Shown here in pieces: positions 45,601-53,300 of a stretch of 64,000 bases of DNA (the stretch's first letter is position 1; every line of letters starts with the position of its first letter). The notes under the pieces were generated by a model that was not told the DNA's origin, ran no database searches, and saw only the letters and a list, made by a program, of their open reading frames with translations. Origin of the DNA: Mimachlamys varia (lineage: Eukaryota; Mollusca; Bivalvia; Pectinida; Pectinidae); NCBI GenBank assembly GCA_947623455.1, contig OX392543.1, forward strand, positions 15,436,757-15,500,756, given 5' to 3'. The position numbers and the translations under genes were made by a program.

Positions 45601-47123
45601 TACAATAATTCGATTCGATTCGGATTGCCACCTGCTAAGATTTCACAAGACTATGCAGCTGTATGTGGTGGTTTAACTTATGTTACAGTATCAATTAAAC
45701 AATCGGGAATTTAATTGGTACATTTATATGTTTTTGTTTTGTCTTCATCCATTGTCGGTCACCCACGGGACATTTCTCTAACGTTTGTGACGTTATATGA
45801 TAAGAGAAGCGTCCCGTGTCTTTCCGATGCTTCATCTTACAAACCAGTTTAATACATATGTTTGTGAATATTAGACACTGACTTTCACATATATACAGTC
45901 ATGTACGATCATAGCAGGCCTATCAAAACAAGTATATGTTTACAAAATATTCCAACATGACATTACGTTGATTTTTCAATATGTCCTTCTCCAAGTGAAA
46001 TGTTCTCTTATATTGTTGTCTAGGGGGGTATAGTGCCAGAGCTGTCGGATGAAGGTACTATATCTACCCAACACTATTAGAGAATTGTTCCCGGGGGGAA
46101 GGGGCATAATAGATTTGATATGAATTAGTACACCACATGGTTGTTATTTGCTTAGTTTTCACACTTTTCTGTGCCTCTGTTAAAAATACCAGTACATTCT
46201 TTTTCCGAAACGTGCCATTTTGGCAGACGACAGGGCTGTTCTTTTGTAACCAACTTTGAGGATCGAATTGTTAACTTCTGCCGATACAAAAATGTTATCC
46301 ACGTTCACTTGGTAACATAGAAAATTGATAACTGGCTTCAAGTTAACACAAACTGACGTCTATATGTGACCGTTTTACAGTTGTTAGTACAAATGCACTG
46401 TAACCTCCATGATCATTACTGTTGATTACGTGATTATATCATAGAACAATTAAACAATTGTTGGTCATTAATTAGATAATCGATACAATATATATCACTG
46501 CAGCTATTACTGTCGTGATGTGTATAAACCAAATAATATTAATGGTTGCTCTACAGTTACCTTTTATAATACAGTATTATAATGATGTTGATACGTCACA
46601 ACAACAACAACAGCCGAATTACAAAGACATACAATATTCAATATATAATATTTCGGGTGTTGCAGTAGATAGTGCACTTGCCTTTCACCAATACGATCGG
46701 TGTTCGATTCCCAAATCGGGAGTAAAAAGGTATATGTGGTCACCTGCCCAACCACGTACTATATGGTTTCCTTCTACAGTAAGACCCTTCCATGCTAAGA
46801 TCCGGCCCAACAATAGTATAAATGCTGGGTTTTTAAAAATGTATTAGGTGTATTTTATTTGTGTATATTTATGTATTTAAAATGTGTGATACTGTAATAA
46901 ATTATATATTATCTTTGTCATTTTCCCCTAAACTCTTTGTCAATGCTAAAAACATGTTCTGGAAAAAAGGACAAAAAGGGGTATATATATTTCGATTTAG
47001 ATCTGTCAGCTGAATATTTCAGAAACTTTTTTTTTTTTTATCAACAACAAAAATATGAATAACAAAGCAAATCTACTTACCCACATAACTCAGTATAACA
47101 ATGATTTCTCCGAAAAGTTGCAT
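24170..47123 (-). CDS. Nicotinic-type Cys-loop receptor subunit (non-alpha), six exons
   Basis: Joining 47123-47081, 29975-29836, 29476-29432, 29182-29073, 28376-27844 and 24636-24170 gives one frame of about 445 residues with GT-AG introns and matching phases. Features in order: signal peptide; ligand-binding domain with the Trp loop (WISFYWTDSRLSW) and TRIWKPEVVVDN; Cys-loop Cys147-Cys161; TM1 about 229-251; TM2 about 259-279 with GEK before it, as in cation channels; TM3 about 292-312; an acidic/basic cytoplasmic loop; TM4 about 417-437. There is no vicinal Cys pair in loop C, so it is a non-alpha type that would need partners to bind agonist classically. Exons of 140, 45 and 110 nt match the conserved exons 2-4 of animal nicotinic receptor genes. 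Membrane pentamer subunit, probably excitatory; exact subtype unknown. Bivalves have many such genes. Confidence 0.88.
24943..25249. mobile_element. MITE family X, copy 1, in receptor intron 5
   Basis: The core lies between ctgggcccgtattcatgaaa (24963) and catgagtacgggcccag (to 25224). The inverted repeat extends further out on both sides (agtgtttgcgcatatcc at 24943; ggatatgcgcaaacact to 25249). Interior blocks cgtgccaaacgctcaaaaagta and tataaccggatcaaga are shared with 41516-41931. Non-coding. Confidence 0.8.
25430..26564 (+). pseudogene. LINE copy B RT fragment
   Basis: Two frames together cover the RT thumb and C-terminus: WLVTFNTNKTESLLVSKK and LLHKHLGVYFNSELSWTNHV in the first (to about 25800), then PILEYADVVWDSLPAF through CSCGYIEDNFHFLFAC to the stop at 26564 in the second. 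A frameshift near 25790 and the missing endonuclease and catalytic RT core make it non-functional. Confidence 0.88.
26576..26722 (+). repeat. (GTAT)n microsatellite in LINE copy B 3' UTR
   Basis: About 145 bp of TATG/GTAT with one interruption near 26668. It creates meaningless frames of repeating MYVCMYVC. Confidence 0.93.
27531..27795. mobile_element. Foldback element, ~125-bp arms, next to the exon 5 donor
   Basis: Left arm 27531-27657 (ccacagggacctgagaattt …) and right arm 27671-27795 are near-perfect reverse complements with a 13-base loop. The right end is 47 bases from the exon 5 donor, so the pre-mRNA would carry a very stable hairpin there. Confidence 0.88.
27844..28376 (-). CDS. 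Receptor exon 5: Cys-loop to TM2 (533 nt)
   Basis: Acceptor tttaattgctttag|G; donor ATGG|GTAATT. Encodes VSEIETLGSSDLLFRVKYTG, the Cys-loop CEIDITWYPFDKQKC, the pre-TM1 QIQRRTAYYILNVVFPITL, and TM2 GEKISYILTILLALAVLL ending ADAMPTTS. It spans what are several exons in vertebrate homologues, so introns have been lost here or gained there. Confidence 0.93.
28885..29100. repeat. Tandem duplication spanning the exon 4 donor
   Basis: A ~90-bp unit containing the last bases of exon 4 and its donor (tggtaaacttacgtgttatc, cacgacca) occurs at about 28945-29034 and 29035-29100. Further ~32-bp units of gtttccatatattg…ctttgacgagta run to 28885. The copy gives a second donor 90 bases (an exact codon multiple) downstream, but the codon after the first donor would be TAA. 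Confidence 0.85.
29073..29182 (-). CDS. Receptor exon 4 (110 nt)
   Basis: Acceptor ttcttctgttcacatgaag; donor AACAC|GTAAGT. Encodes YWTDSRLSWTPATYGDIEYI then YLDSTRIWKPEVVVDN plus two bases of Thr. 110 nt is the conserved size. Its last bases and donor are duplicated 90 bp downstream (see 28885-29100). Confidence 0.9.
29279..29316 (+). repeat. C-rich/A-rich homopolymer tract
   Basis: Runs of C and A with few interruptions, in the intron between exons 3 and 4; a likely sequencing and polymorphism hotspot. Confidence 0.9.
29432..29476 (-). CDS. Receptor exon 3 (45 nt)
   Basis: Bounded by ctttttcag and TTTT|GTAAGT. Phase 0 on both sides; encodes DIRAQMMSSSGWISF, whose Trp aligns with the conserved 'NVWL' Trp. 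The 45-nt size is conserved in nicotinic receptor genes. Confidence 0.88.
29836..29975 (-). CDS. Receptor exon 2 (140 nt)
   Basis: The acceptor tatattttttttcag precedes 29975 and the donor GTC|GTAAGT follows 29836. It encodes CTRAVFTTTHANNIHTAVL then TNYNFLVRPSDTVTVRAELS and VLTINSV, the first β-strands of the ligand-binding domain. The TVTVR-x-x-LSV segment is characteristic of the family. Confidence 0.9.
30020..30232 (-). mobile_element. tRNA-derived SINE in receptor intron 1
   Basis: Minus strand: the head ggtcgggtggcgcagtgggt has an A box, and ccggggttcgcttaccc has a B box. The body contains gggttttctcctggttttcc, resembling the conserved central domain of mollusc SINEs, and the tail is aataaagttaaccgaac. 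It ends about 45 bp before exon 2. Confidence 0.75.
30360..30450 (-). mobile_element. Partial tRNA-derived SINE head
   Basis: Minus strand: gtcgggtggtgcagtggata, then gcacttgcttttcattaagg and a degenerate B box (ctttcgattcagattcg). Related to the SINE at 30020-30232, same orientation; truncated after the tRNA part. Confidence 0.65.
30450..31235. other. AT-rich intron 1 sequence, no feature recognised
   Basis: No exon or clear repeat is recognised. Confidence 0.35.
31237..31437 (+). repeat. Minisatellite, ~36-40-bp unit
   Basis: Five imperfect units of cgtctgccttccgttcggtt plus tcgatgtttccgctgtt; earlier units are more diverged. Confidence 0.8.
31510..31555 (-). ncRNA. Decayed hammerhead ribozyme (copy 4)
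   Basis: The plus strand reads cttcctaggactcgccagtgatg, homologous to the intact copies, but the core on the minus strand is CUGGCGA instead of CUGANGA and GAAA is replaced by GAUGUAAA. Predicted inactive. Confidence 0.55.
31791..31980. mobile_element. MITE with ~22-bp TIR
   Basis: Ends ccattgttcaaagggtgatt and taatccccttttgaacaactgg are inverted repeats. A fragment with the same end (ccttttgaacaactagaccc) is near 44560-44580. Confidence 0.7.
32344..32525 (+). repeat. Tandem duplication, ~92-bp unit
   Basis: Two units, each with aatggt(t/c)ccggtg(c/t)aatacac, aacaaacagtatcttgtatt and cgaccac(g/a)a; about 85% similar by eye. Confidence 0.85.
32550..33340. other. AT-rich intron 1 sequence, no feature recognised
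   Basis: No coding or repeat feature recognised. Confidence 0.35.
33343..33488. repeat. Inverted repeat, ~35-bp arms
   Basis: Left caatggtttcccaatgtata…caaatatatttcac; right gtgaaatatatttgata…gggaaaccattg, with a loop containing a 12-A run. Possible MITE. Confidence 0.75.
33490..35490. other. AT-rich intron 1 sequence, no feature recognised
   Basis: Short open frames at 34818-35172 (minus) have no recognisable similarity. No splice-flanked exon is seen. Confidence 0.35.
35495..35668 (+). repeat. Dispersed repeat R1, copy
   Basis: Shares gatatgaagatggacg, gtgtcgtcgctgaagcagag and cttactcttccggaacacct with 44160-44480 and others. R1 copies also lie at about 37050-37250, 41455-42000 (interrupted), 44640-44800 and 48860-49000 (minus). 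Confidence 0.75.
35746..35863. repeat. Inverted repeat with 23-bp perfect arms
   Basis: taaggattgtacctcatttt-gac and its exact complement, separated by about 72 bp. Confidence 0.85.
36640..36870 (-). repeat. HHR-repeat copy 3 (diverged)
   Basis: Homologous to 37711-37985 and 39998-40265, with cacacatgctgcacctt, acagtatgccg, aactacatcatacagctg and agttgtgtacaatttcaaat, but with many substitutions. Confidence 0.8.
36732..36775 (-). ncRNA. Decayed hammerhead ribozyme (copy 3)
   Basis: Stem I is intact (ACAUCA/UGAUGU), but the core reads CCGAAGA (U4 changed) and AAAA in place of GAAA (G12 changed), with mismatches in stem II. Predicted inactive. Confidence 0.75.
37050..37250 (+). repeat. Dispersed repeat R1, copy
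   Basis: Shares ggatgaagcagaagacgctt, attattctcttgtac and ctttctttgttcatattttcc with the other R1 copies. Confidence 0.7.
37711..37992 (-). repeat. HHR-repeat copy 1
   Basis: About 280 bp, nearly the same as 39998-40265 in the same orientation (ataaagatcacgtaacacac … gtgcgtaaaacccc). It carries an intact hammerhead and ends at the LINE C target-site duplication (37982-37992). Confidence 0.88.
37793..37836 (-). ncRNA. Hammerhead ribozyme, type I, intact core (copy 1)
   Basis: Minus-strand RNA: stem I GCAUCA/UGAUGC (6 bp); CUGAAGA (37830-37824) matches CUGANGA; stem II GUCCU/AGGAC with loop AGG; GAAA (37810-37807); a 3-bp stem III AUA/UGU (one U·G pair) with a two-base loop; cleavage triplet GUA, predicted cut after A37799. 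Every conserved core base is present. Short stem III is typical of metazoan retrozyme and Penelope-associated hammerheads. Tertiary loop contacts cannot be judged by eye. Confidence 0.85.
37993..39888 (+). mobile_element. 5'-truncated LINE (copy C) inserted in an HHR-repeat
   Basis: An 11-bp direct repeat TATATTAAGTA (37982-37992, 39889-39899) flanks it. The 5' end is inside the RT (QSGF motif region, first Gln codon not preserved); the 3' UTR is C-rich around 39600-39710 and ends ttggaatgaaataaagtt with no poly(A). It is antisense to the receptor gene. Confidence 0.88.
38001..39515 (+). CDS. LINE copy C reverse transcriptase, 5'-truncated but open
   Basis: The frame is open from 38001 ([19 protein letters not shown]) through the first Met at 38094 to the stop at 39515. 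It shows [39 protein letters not shown], catalytic FADD (residues 91-94 from the Met), [29 protein letters not shown] and a C-terminal [17 protein letters not shown]. The endonuclease and the first RT blocks are missing, so it cannot transpose alone. The absence of internal stops over about 1.5 kb implies a fairly recent insertion. It differs clearly from copies A and B, so more than one LINE lineage is present. Confidence 0.9.
   Translation, partial: [504 protein letters not shown]
39998..40265 (-). repeat. HHR-repeat copy 2
   Basis: Direct repeat of 37711-37992 with few differences. About 95 bp of GC-richer spacer (ggctttggaggcaccagcaa … gcagagtctgccaccc) separates it from the LINE C 3' end and belongs to the same 379-bp unit. 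Confidence 0.88.
40080..40121 (-). ncRNA. Hammerhead ribozyme, type I, intact core (copy 2)
   Basis: Minus strand: stem I CAUCA/UGAUG (5 bp); CUGAAGA at 40116-40110; stem II GUCCU/AGGAC; GAAA at 40096-40093; a perfect 3-bp stem III ACA/UGU with loop GC; cleavage triplet GUA with predicted cut after A40085. All conserved core positions match. Confidence 0.86.
40600..41450. other. AT-rich intron 1 sequence, no feature recognised
   Basis: No exon or repeat recognised apart from short A/T tracts. Confidence 0.35.
41450..42000. mobile_element. Nested insertions: R1(-) split by MITE X, itself split by R1(+)
   Basis: R1 in minus orientation (acatggagatccttgtaaaa to aataagacc) is interrupted at 41516 by MITE X (tgggcccgtattcatgaaac … catgaatatcgacccaga to 41931), after which R1 resumes (tgttccggaagagtaagcgt). 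Inside MITE X, 41570-41700 is an R1 copy in plus orientation (aacacctggtcttagtctct … gcttcggtattctctt). Confidence 0.75.
42690..42770. repeat. Short inverted repeat
   Basis: gttctgactatatatgattc…gctgaaat and atttcagcggatca…agtcagaac pair with a short loop; probable small foldback. Confidence 0.65.
42825..42951. repeat. Inverted repeat, ~47-bp arms
   Basis: Inner arms agatcatggtccatatatgt / acatatatggaccatgatct are perfect; the outer parts (cacagggcttggtacga / tcgtgccaaacccctgtg) match with several changes. Confidence 0.8.
42960..44155. other. Intron 1 sequence, no gene supported
   Basis: One 117-codon open frame (42931-43284) lacks recognisable similarity, and its middle is A-rich. No splice-flanked exon is seen. 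Confidence 0.35.
44160..44480 (+). repeat. Dispersed repeat R1, longest copy
   Basis: About 320 bp: gatatgaagatggacgattt, actcggttctcattttgag, gtgtcgtcgatgaagcagaa, cttccggaacac, ctccatgtaaatctttcctt and gcttcggtattctcttattt. A diverged partial copy follows at 44640-44800. Confidence 0.78.
46650..46845 (+). mobile_element. tRNA-derived SINE near receptor exon 1
   Basis: Head gggtgttgcagtagatagtg (A-box-like) and ggtgttcgattcccaaat (B box). The central domain tggtttccttctacagtaag is like that of other mollusc SINEs. No clear tail or target duplication. Confidence 0.7.
47081..47123 (-). CDS. Receptor exon 1: start codon and signal peptide
   Basis: ATG at 47123-47121 begins a hydrophobic 14-residue stretch (MQLFGEIIVILSYV). 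It ends one base into a codon at a perfect donor (G|GTAAGT), exactly the phase exon 2 needs, and the joined codon is Val. A TATA-like cttatatatact lies about 125 bases upstream on the minus strand (near 47250). Nothing but position, phase and hydrophobicity links it to exon 2, 17.1 kb away, so this is the least certain exon; a closer alternative was not found. Confidence 0.6.
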
Positions 47124-48154
47124 GTTCCTAAATCCCAAACCGTATCGGCTATTTTGTAGATGAAACGGTCATATCACAGTACGAGTCTGCTCATTACCAC
47201 GGTACGATTGTCTGGTGTAAGTATGTTTCAAAAAGATTTACCCGGTAGTATATATAAGTATCTCTGTGTCTGTGACCTTTTGTATACATCCGAATTCTTA
47301 ACCAATACCTACGTAAAATATAGCGAGTGTCAATTAGGTATATATATATACTAATAAAGAATTGGGTCAAAGGATTATTTTCACTGCCGTCGACTGGCTT
47401 CCATTTAAATTGTCTATTATATGGTGCTGACATGTGTCTGTGAAATACATGCTTATCTATAAAACAAATATGATAAGATCATTATAACAGGATCAACGTT
47501 AGACTCACAAGGACAACAGTCACGGGTCACTTGATGGTTTTCCGTGTGAAAGAACTTTTATTTAAAGTAATCACATAAAATTCATATAAAACTGACAGGT
47601 AATATATATATACACATTGTATATGTCTTGCTAATTGATTTTGTGATATTTCTTATTGTTGCTGCACCGAAAACTATATTTTTCAATAAAACGCGTTTTA
47701 CAAAATCGCTTAATATTAAGAACTGAGTAATAGATTGTAACTATTCGTTATGCAATCCGTTCAAAAAATAGCTGAGATCGTATAACGACATTTCCCCGTC
47801 GTAATCATAAAGAAAACAACTACAGTTAAACTTCTCTTATAAGACCACCTTAGGGACCGCACCAAAGTGGTCTTATAATAAACATAACTTCAGGAAATGT
47901 TTCTTGATTCTGAAAAATTCTGAAAAAAATCCAGTTGATAAACATGCAAATATGAGCCTAAAACGAAGTAAACCAGAGCGGCAACTAACAGAAACTCTTG
48001 ACAAAAAAATACAAAGAATTGAAAATAATTCAGGTGTGGCCTCCTTCAACAACAAGCCAGAGTTAGAAGACGGTTCAAAACGGCGCGTGTTTACAAATAG
48101 TTCCAACTGCTGCTGTACCGGTAACCGCGTAAGAATTCATCTTGAATATTGCTG

Positions 48155-48256
48155 ATCATCGTTGGATACCCACGGTTGATCGCGCTTCGCTAACTCACTG
48201 ATCACGTGAAGAGTGAGTTAGCGAAGCGAGATCAACCGTGGGTATCCGACGATGAT
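48155..48256. repeat. Inverted repeat, ~44-bp perfect arms
   Basis: atcatcgttggatacccacg …taactcac and gtgagttagcgaagcg… ccgacgatgat form a near-perfect hairpin with a 13-base loop. Confidence 0.88.
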
Positions 48257-48599
48257 TGCTGTTGTCATTTAATCTTAATTACTAAATCTATAAATGTAAA
48301 AAGTTATTAGGTTTGATTTTCGCTTCAAGTTTTGCCGAAAGTTACGTATATTGGGCCTTTAATAGCGGGATGGTCTGAATATCGAAGGTGACCATGCAGG
48401 CAGATTTCTCCGAAATCCACGTTTTTACCTGTTTTCATGGTCCATTAACTAATATAAAGGCTTTATAATGTCAAACATACAGTGATTGTAACTGATTAGT
48501 CATTTTTACACCAAAATACAGCTTATTGGTCATGATCTGACACTTGACAGGCGTACACGGTGGAATACACACCTGGCCCTGGTTTCATCAACGTTCCTT

Positions 48600-48715
48600 A
48601 ACTTAAGGAAACTCCTTAACTTAAAAATCTCCATAGGAAAGCATTACAAAATTTAAGGAAAGTTCCTTAACTAAGGATTTTCCCCTTAAATTCTGTAATG
48701 CTTTCCTATTATATG
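48600..48715. mobile_element. Foldback MITE with TTAAGGAA repeats
   Basis: ataggaaagcattacaaaat and its complement tctgtaatgctttcctat form the inner arms; ttccttaacttaaggaaac units lie outside. Confidence 0.7.
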
Positions 48716-48859
48716 AGAAGATTTTTTTCGGACTGAAATAAAGTGGTCTTTATAGCGAGGTGGTCTTAATTCTGAGGTGGTCTGTAACCAAGATTTCACT
48801 GTATGGTATAATAAAGTGCATTTTACTTATTGATTCTGTGTTCTATCTTAAAAATTAGT

Positions 48860-49000
48860 GAGAGAGAGAATACCGAAGCGTCAGTCAATAAAACCATAAA
48901 AAACCCTCAAAATTGAAATAACTAGAAACAAAATATCATGAACGAAGAAAAGATTTACACGGAAACTTGAAAAGGGAAGAGTAAGCGCATTCCGCTTCTA
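48860..49000 (-). repeat. Dispersed repeat R1, minus copy
   Basis: gagaataccgaagcgtcagt, gaaaagatttacacggaaac and aagagtaagcgcattccgct are the reverse complement of R1 blocks. Confidence 0.65.
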
Positions 49001-49127
49001 GGTCATGATTCAAGCAAATGTCATGTCTTCAAAGTGGGAGCTGAGGCATCGTTCTCAATCAAAAGTAGAAACACAAATGAACCTAGTCAAAAAGTTCAAC
49101 TTAGGCCTAATACCATACACGCTTTAG

Positions 49128-49475
49128 AAAGACCCAATATACATAACTTTCGGCAAAACTTGAAGCGAAAATCAAGCCTAATTACTTTTTATATTTATAG
49201 ATTAGATAAGATTAACTGATATCAGCAATATTCAAGATGAGTTCTTATGCCGTTACCGGTACGTACAGCAGCCGTTGAAACCCGGTATTTGTAAACACGC
49301 GTGAAGTGGGCCCCACCTGAATTATTTTCAAATCTTTATTTTTTTCTGTCAAGAGTTTCCTGTTAGTTACCGCTCAGGTTTACTTCGTTTTAGGCTTATT
49401 TTTGCATGGTTATCAACTGGAGTTTTTTCCATAATTTTTCAGAATCTCGAAAAATGCACATATACTGGGCCTTTA
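49128..49475. mobile_element. MITE family M2, copy 2
   Basis: Same ends and interior as 6631-6878 but about 100 bp longer, with an extra segment (aagtgggccccacctgaatt … cgctcaggtttacttcg). A half copy with the same end is at 48311-48361. Confidence 0.82.
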
Positions 49476-49479
49476 ATAT

Positions 49480-50355
49480 CATACAAGCTTCAAGGATATA
49501 GAATACTTCTTAATCGGACCAAAAAAATAGCAATCCAACAACGGGGATAGTGTAACAAAAATATTTTGTATTCAATCTAGACTATATGTACGTTTCTTTG
49601 TTATCTAACTTTAAAATCAAGTTTGATTTTTATAAAAAAAAAAGTAATCAAAGGTTTCTTTAACAATAATCAGAGACGTATATAACTATATGGCTTTATA
49701 CGTCCCTGCAAACTCCTATATTTTTAAGTCTGACAATGCAAGAACCTGTGCATGAAGCGTATGGCAGTCGACCTCAGGCCTAAAAATATTATTAGGCCTA
49801 CATGTAGGCCTAGCAGCTTTTAAGATATCGCAAAATCTGTAGTCACCTACATTGTAGCTACCGTTTTCGTTTTAAATAGCGGTTGAACCGTCCAAAGTTG
49901 TTCGTTAATAACTAAGGTCGGACCAAGTAATCTGTAGATTCTTTCAGGCGATCCCTGTGAAAACACCATGGCCTGCATAAAGCATTTGCAGTTCAACCAG
50001 ATTTTTTTTATCCTCAACGAAAACGACCCTGCTCATGACGTTACATTGCAATCGCTATACGAATGCACCCTTAATATTTCACCGCCGCCATGTTGGTTCA
50101 CCGATAAATCCAACAGTATCAAACAGCTGAGCGGCCCTCATGGGAACCGGGGCTGACTGGGACCGTCGCTGACCAGGACCGTTACACCATGCCGTTTTCA
50201 TACACTCATTAAGCCAACATATGTAAACAATCGCATCAATTTAGGACCTAACCCCATATAAAGACAAGTATAAGAACCAAACTATATATAAATAAATCAT
50301 TATTATTATTGTTTTATAGCAAAAAGGCATATAACAACTTATAATTCAGAGAGGG
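49480..50355. other. Upstream flank of the receptor gene and left flank of the satellite
   Basis: No gene supported. One 62-codon frame (49968-50156) has no recognisable similarity. Sequence near 50130-50190 (gggctgactgggaccgtcg, ctgaccaggaccg) is a very diverged relative of the satellite core. Confidence 0.4.
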
Positions 50356-50359
50356 AATG

Positions 50360-53300
50360 TAAAAGTTACCTCCCTTCAATCATGTGTCTATCGAGATGAC
50401 AATAGATAATACTGCTGATCAGAAAGACGATCCTGAGTGGGGACAACATGATCAGGGAATGAAAAGGTATATATCCGTTGTTTCTAATTCATTCATAATA
50501 CACTCAAGAGATGATGCTTTCTTTTGATGTTTATTTAAAAAATAGGTAACACGAACAACGAAATACGTAATAGAAATATTTTATTAAAACAAACGGTCCT
50601 GAGCGGGACCATCATAATAGGGCAATCGAATATGTGTACCGTTATTCACGTTCTTTAAGTTAGGTTTAGGGCAAAAAAAAAATGGCAATATATGTATCAA
50701 CCATTATCAATGCAAAATTCGTAATATGTACATGGAAATATACAGGTACTAGACTCTATAGACATGTTTAAAAGAAAGACGGTCCTGACCGGGGACATCC
50801 TGATCAGGAAATCAAATTCGGAATAATTCCCGTTATATCATGTTATCTAGTTAAGTCTGACATGGAATCGGTCAAAATATGTGTAACAATAAAATTATTA
50901 TAATAAATGCGAAATCCATAACATGAACGGCGAAATGAGAAATTAAGACATTTTATAAGAAAGATGGTCCTGAGCGAGGACATCCTGATCAGGAAATAAA
51001 ATTCGTAACAATTCCCGATATTTTTAGTCATATAATGAAGTCTGGTATAGAATCGGTCAAAATATGTGTTGCAATTAAGAATAAATGCGAAATCCATAAC
51101 ATGAACGACGACATTCTTTTTAAAGACAGCTTTAAAGAAGACGGTCCTTAGCGGGGACATCATGATCAGGAAATCAAATTAGGAATATATATCCGTTATT
51201 ATCGTTCTATAAGTCAAACTAGAAACACAAAAGATGAATATATGTGTGACTACCATTATTAATGCGAAATCCTTAATATTTACTTTGAAATATGTACTAT
51301 AGACATGTTAAAAGAAAGACGGTCCTGAGCGGGGACATCCTGATCAGGAAATAAAATTAGGAATATATATCCGTTATCATCGTTTTATAAGTCAAGCTAG
51401 GAACACATAAGATGAATATATGTGTGACAACCATTATAAAAGCGAAATCCGAAAAATGTACTTTGGAATATGTACTATAGACATGTTAAAAGAAAGACGG
51501 TCCTGAGCGGGGACATGCTGTTCAGGAAATCAAATTAGGAATATATATCCGTTATTATCGTTCTATCAGTCAAGCTAGGAACACAAAATATGAATATATG
51601 TGTGACAACTATTATAAAAGCGAAATCCGAAAAATGTACTTTTGAATATGTACTATAGACATGTTAAAAAAAAGACGGCCCTGAGCGGGGACATGCTGAT
51701 CAGGAAATCAAATTAGGAATATATATCCGTTATTATCGTTCTATAAGTCAAGCTAGGAACACAAAAGATGAATATATGTGTGACGACCAATATAAAAGCG
51801 AAATCCGTAATATGTACTTTGGAATATGTACTATAGACATGTTAAAAGAAAGACGGTCCTGAGCGGGGACATGCTGATCAGGAAATCAAATTAGGAATAT
51901 ATATCCGTTATCATCGTTCTGTAAGTCAAGCTAGGAACACAAAAGATGAATATAGTGTGACTACCATTATAAATGCGAAATCCGTAATATTTACTTTGAA
52001 ATATGTACTATAGACATGTTAAAAGAAAGACGGTCCTGAGCGGGGACATCCTGATCAGGAAATCAAATTCGGAATAATTCTCGTTATTTCCAGTCATCTA
52101 CTTAAGTCTGGCATGGAATCGGTCAAAATATGTGTTACAATGATAATAAATGCGAAATCCGTCATATGAACGACAAAATGAGTAATTATGACATTTTATA
52201 AGAAAGGCGGTCCTGAGCGGGGACATGCTGATCAGTAAATTCAAAATTTGGAATAATTCCCGTTATTTCACAATCATCTAGTTAAGTCTGGCATGGAATC
52301 GGTCAAAATATGTGTTATAATGATAATAAATGCGAAATCCATAACATGAACGACGACATTCTTAATAAAGACAGCTTTAAAAAAAGACGGCCCTGAGCGG
52401 GGACATGCTGATCAGGAAATCAAATTAGGAATATATATCCGTTATTATCGTTCTATAAGTCAAGCTAGGAACACAAAAGATGAATATATGTGTGACTACC
52501 ATTATAAATGCGAAATCCTTAATATGTACTTTGAAATATGTACTATAGACATGTTAAAAGAAAGACGGTCCTGAGCGGGGGCATCCTGATCAAGAAATCA
52601 AAATAGGAATGTATACCCGTTATTATCGTTCTATAAGTCAAGCTAGGAACACAAAAGATGAATATATGTGTGACTACCATTATAAATGCGAAATCCGTAA
52701 TATTTACTTTGAAATATGTACTATAGACATGTTAAAAGAAAGACGGTCCTGAACGGGGACATCCTGATCAGGAAATCAAATTCGGAATAATTCTCGTTAT
52801 TTCCAGTCATCTAGTTAAGTCTGGCATGGAATCGGTCAAAATATGTGTTACAATGATAATAAATGCGAAATCCGTCATATGAACGACAAAATGAGTAATT
52901 ATGACATTTTATAAGAAAGACGGTCCTGAGCGGGGACATGCTGATCAGGAAATCAAAATTTGGAATAATTCCCGTTATTTCACAATCATCTAGTTAAGTC
53001 TGGCATGGAATCGGTCAAAATATGTGTTACAATGATAATAAATGCGAAATCCATAACATGAACGACGACATTCTTAATAAAGACAGCTTTAAAAAAGACG
53101 GCCCTGAGCGGGGACATGCTGATCAGGAAATCAAATTAGGAATATACATCCGTTATTATCGTTCTATAAGTCAAACTAGGAACACAAAAGATGAATATAT
53201 GTGTGACTACCATTACTAATGCGAAATCCTTAATATTTACTTTGAAATATGTACTATAGACATGTTAAAAGAAAGACGGTCCTGAGCGGGGACATCCTGA

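Larger units (their letters stand above)
47821..48803. mobile_element. Degenerate pogo/Tigger-like DNA transposon
   Basis: The ends tacagttaaacttctcttat and tttcactgta are inverted, with TA at both ends. Subterminal 'aagaccacc' / 'ggtggtctt' repeats (aagtggtctttatagcgagg near the right end) are typical of pogo/Tigger elements. A short plus-strand frame (47904-48155, with SLKRSKPERQLTETLDKKIQ) could be a transposase remnant. Two foldbacks (48155-48256, 48600-48715) and an M2 fragment sit inside. Confidence 0.5.
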
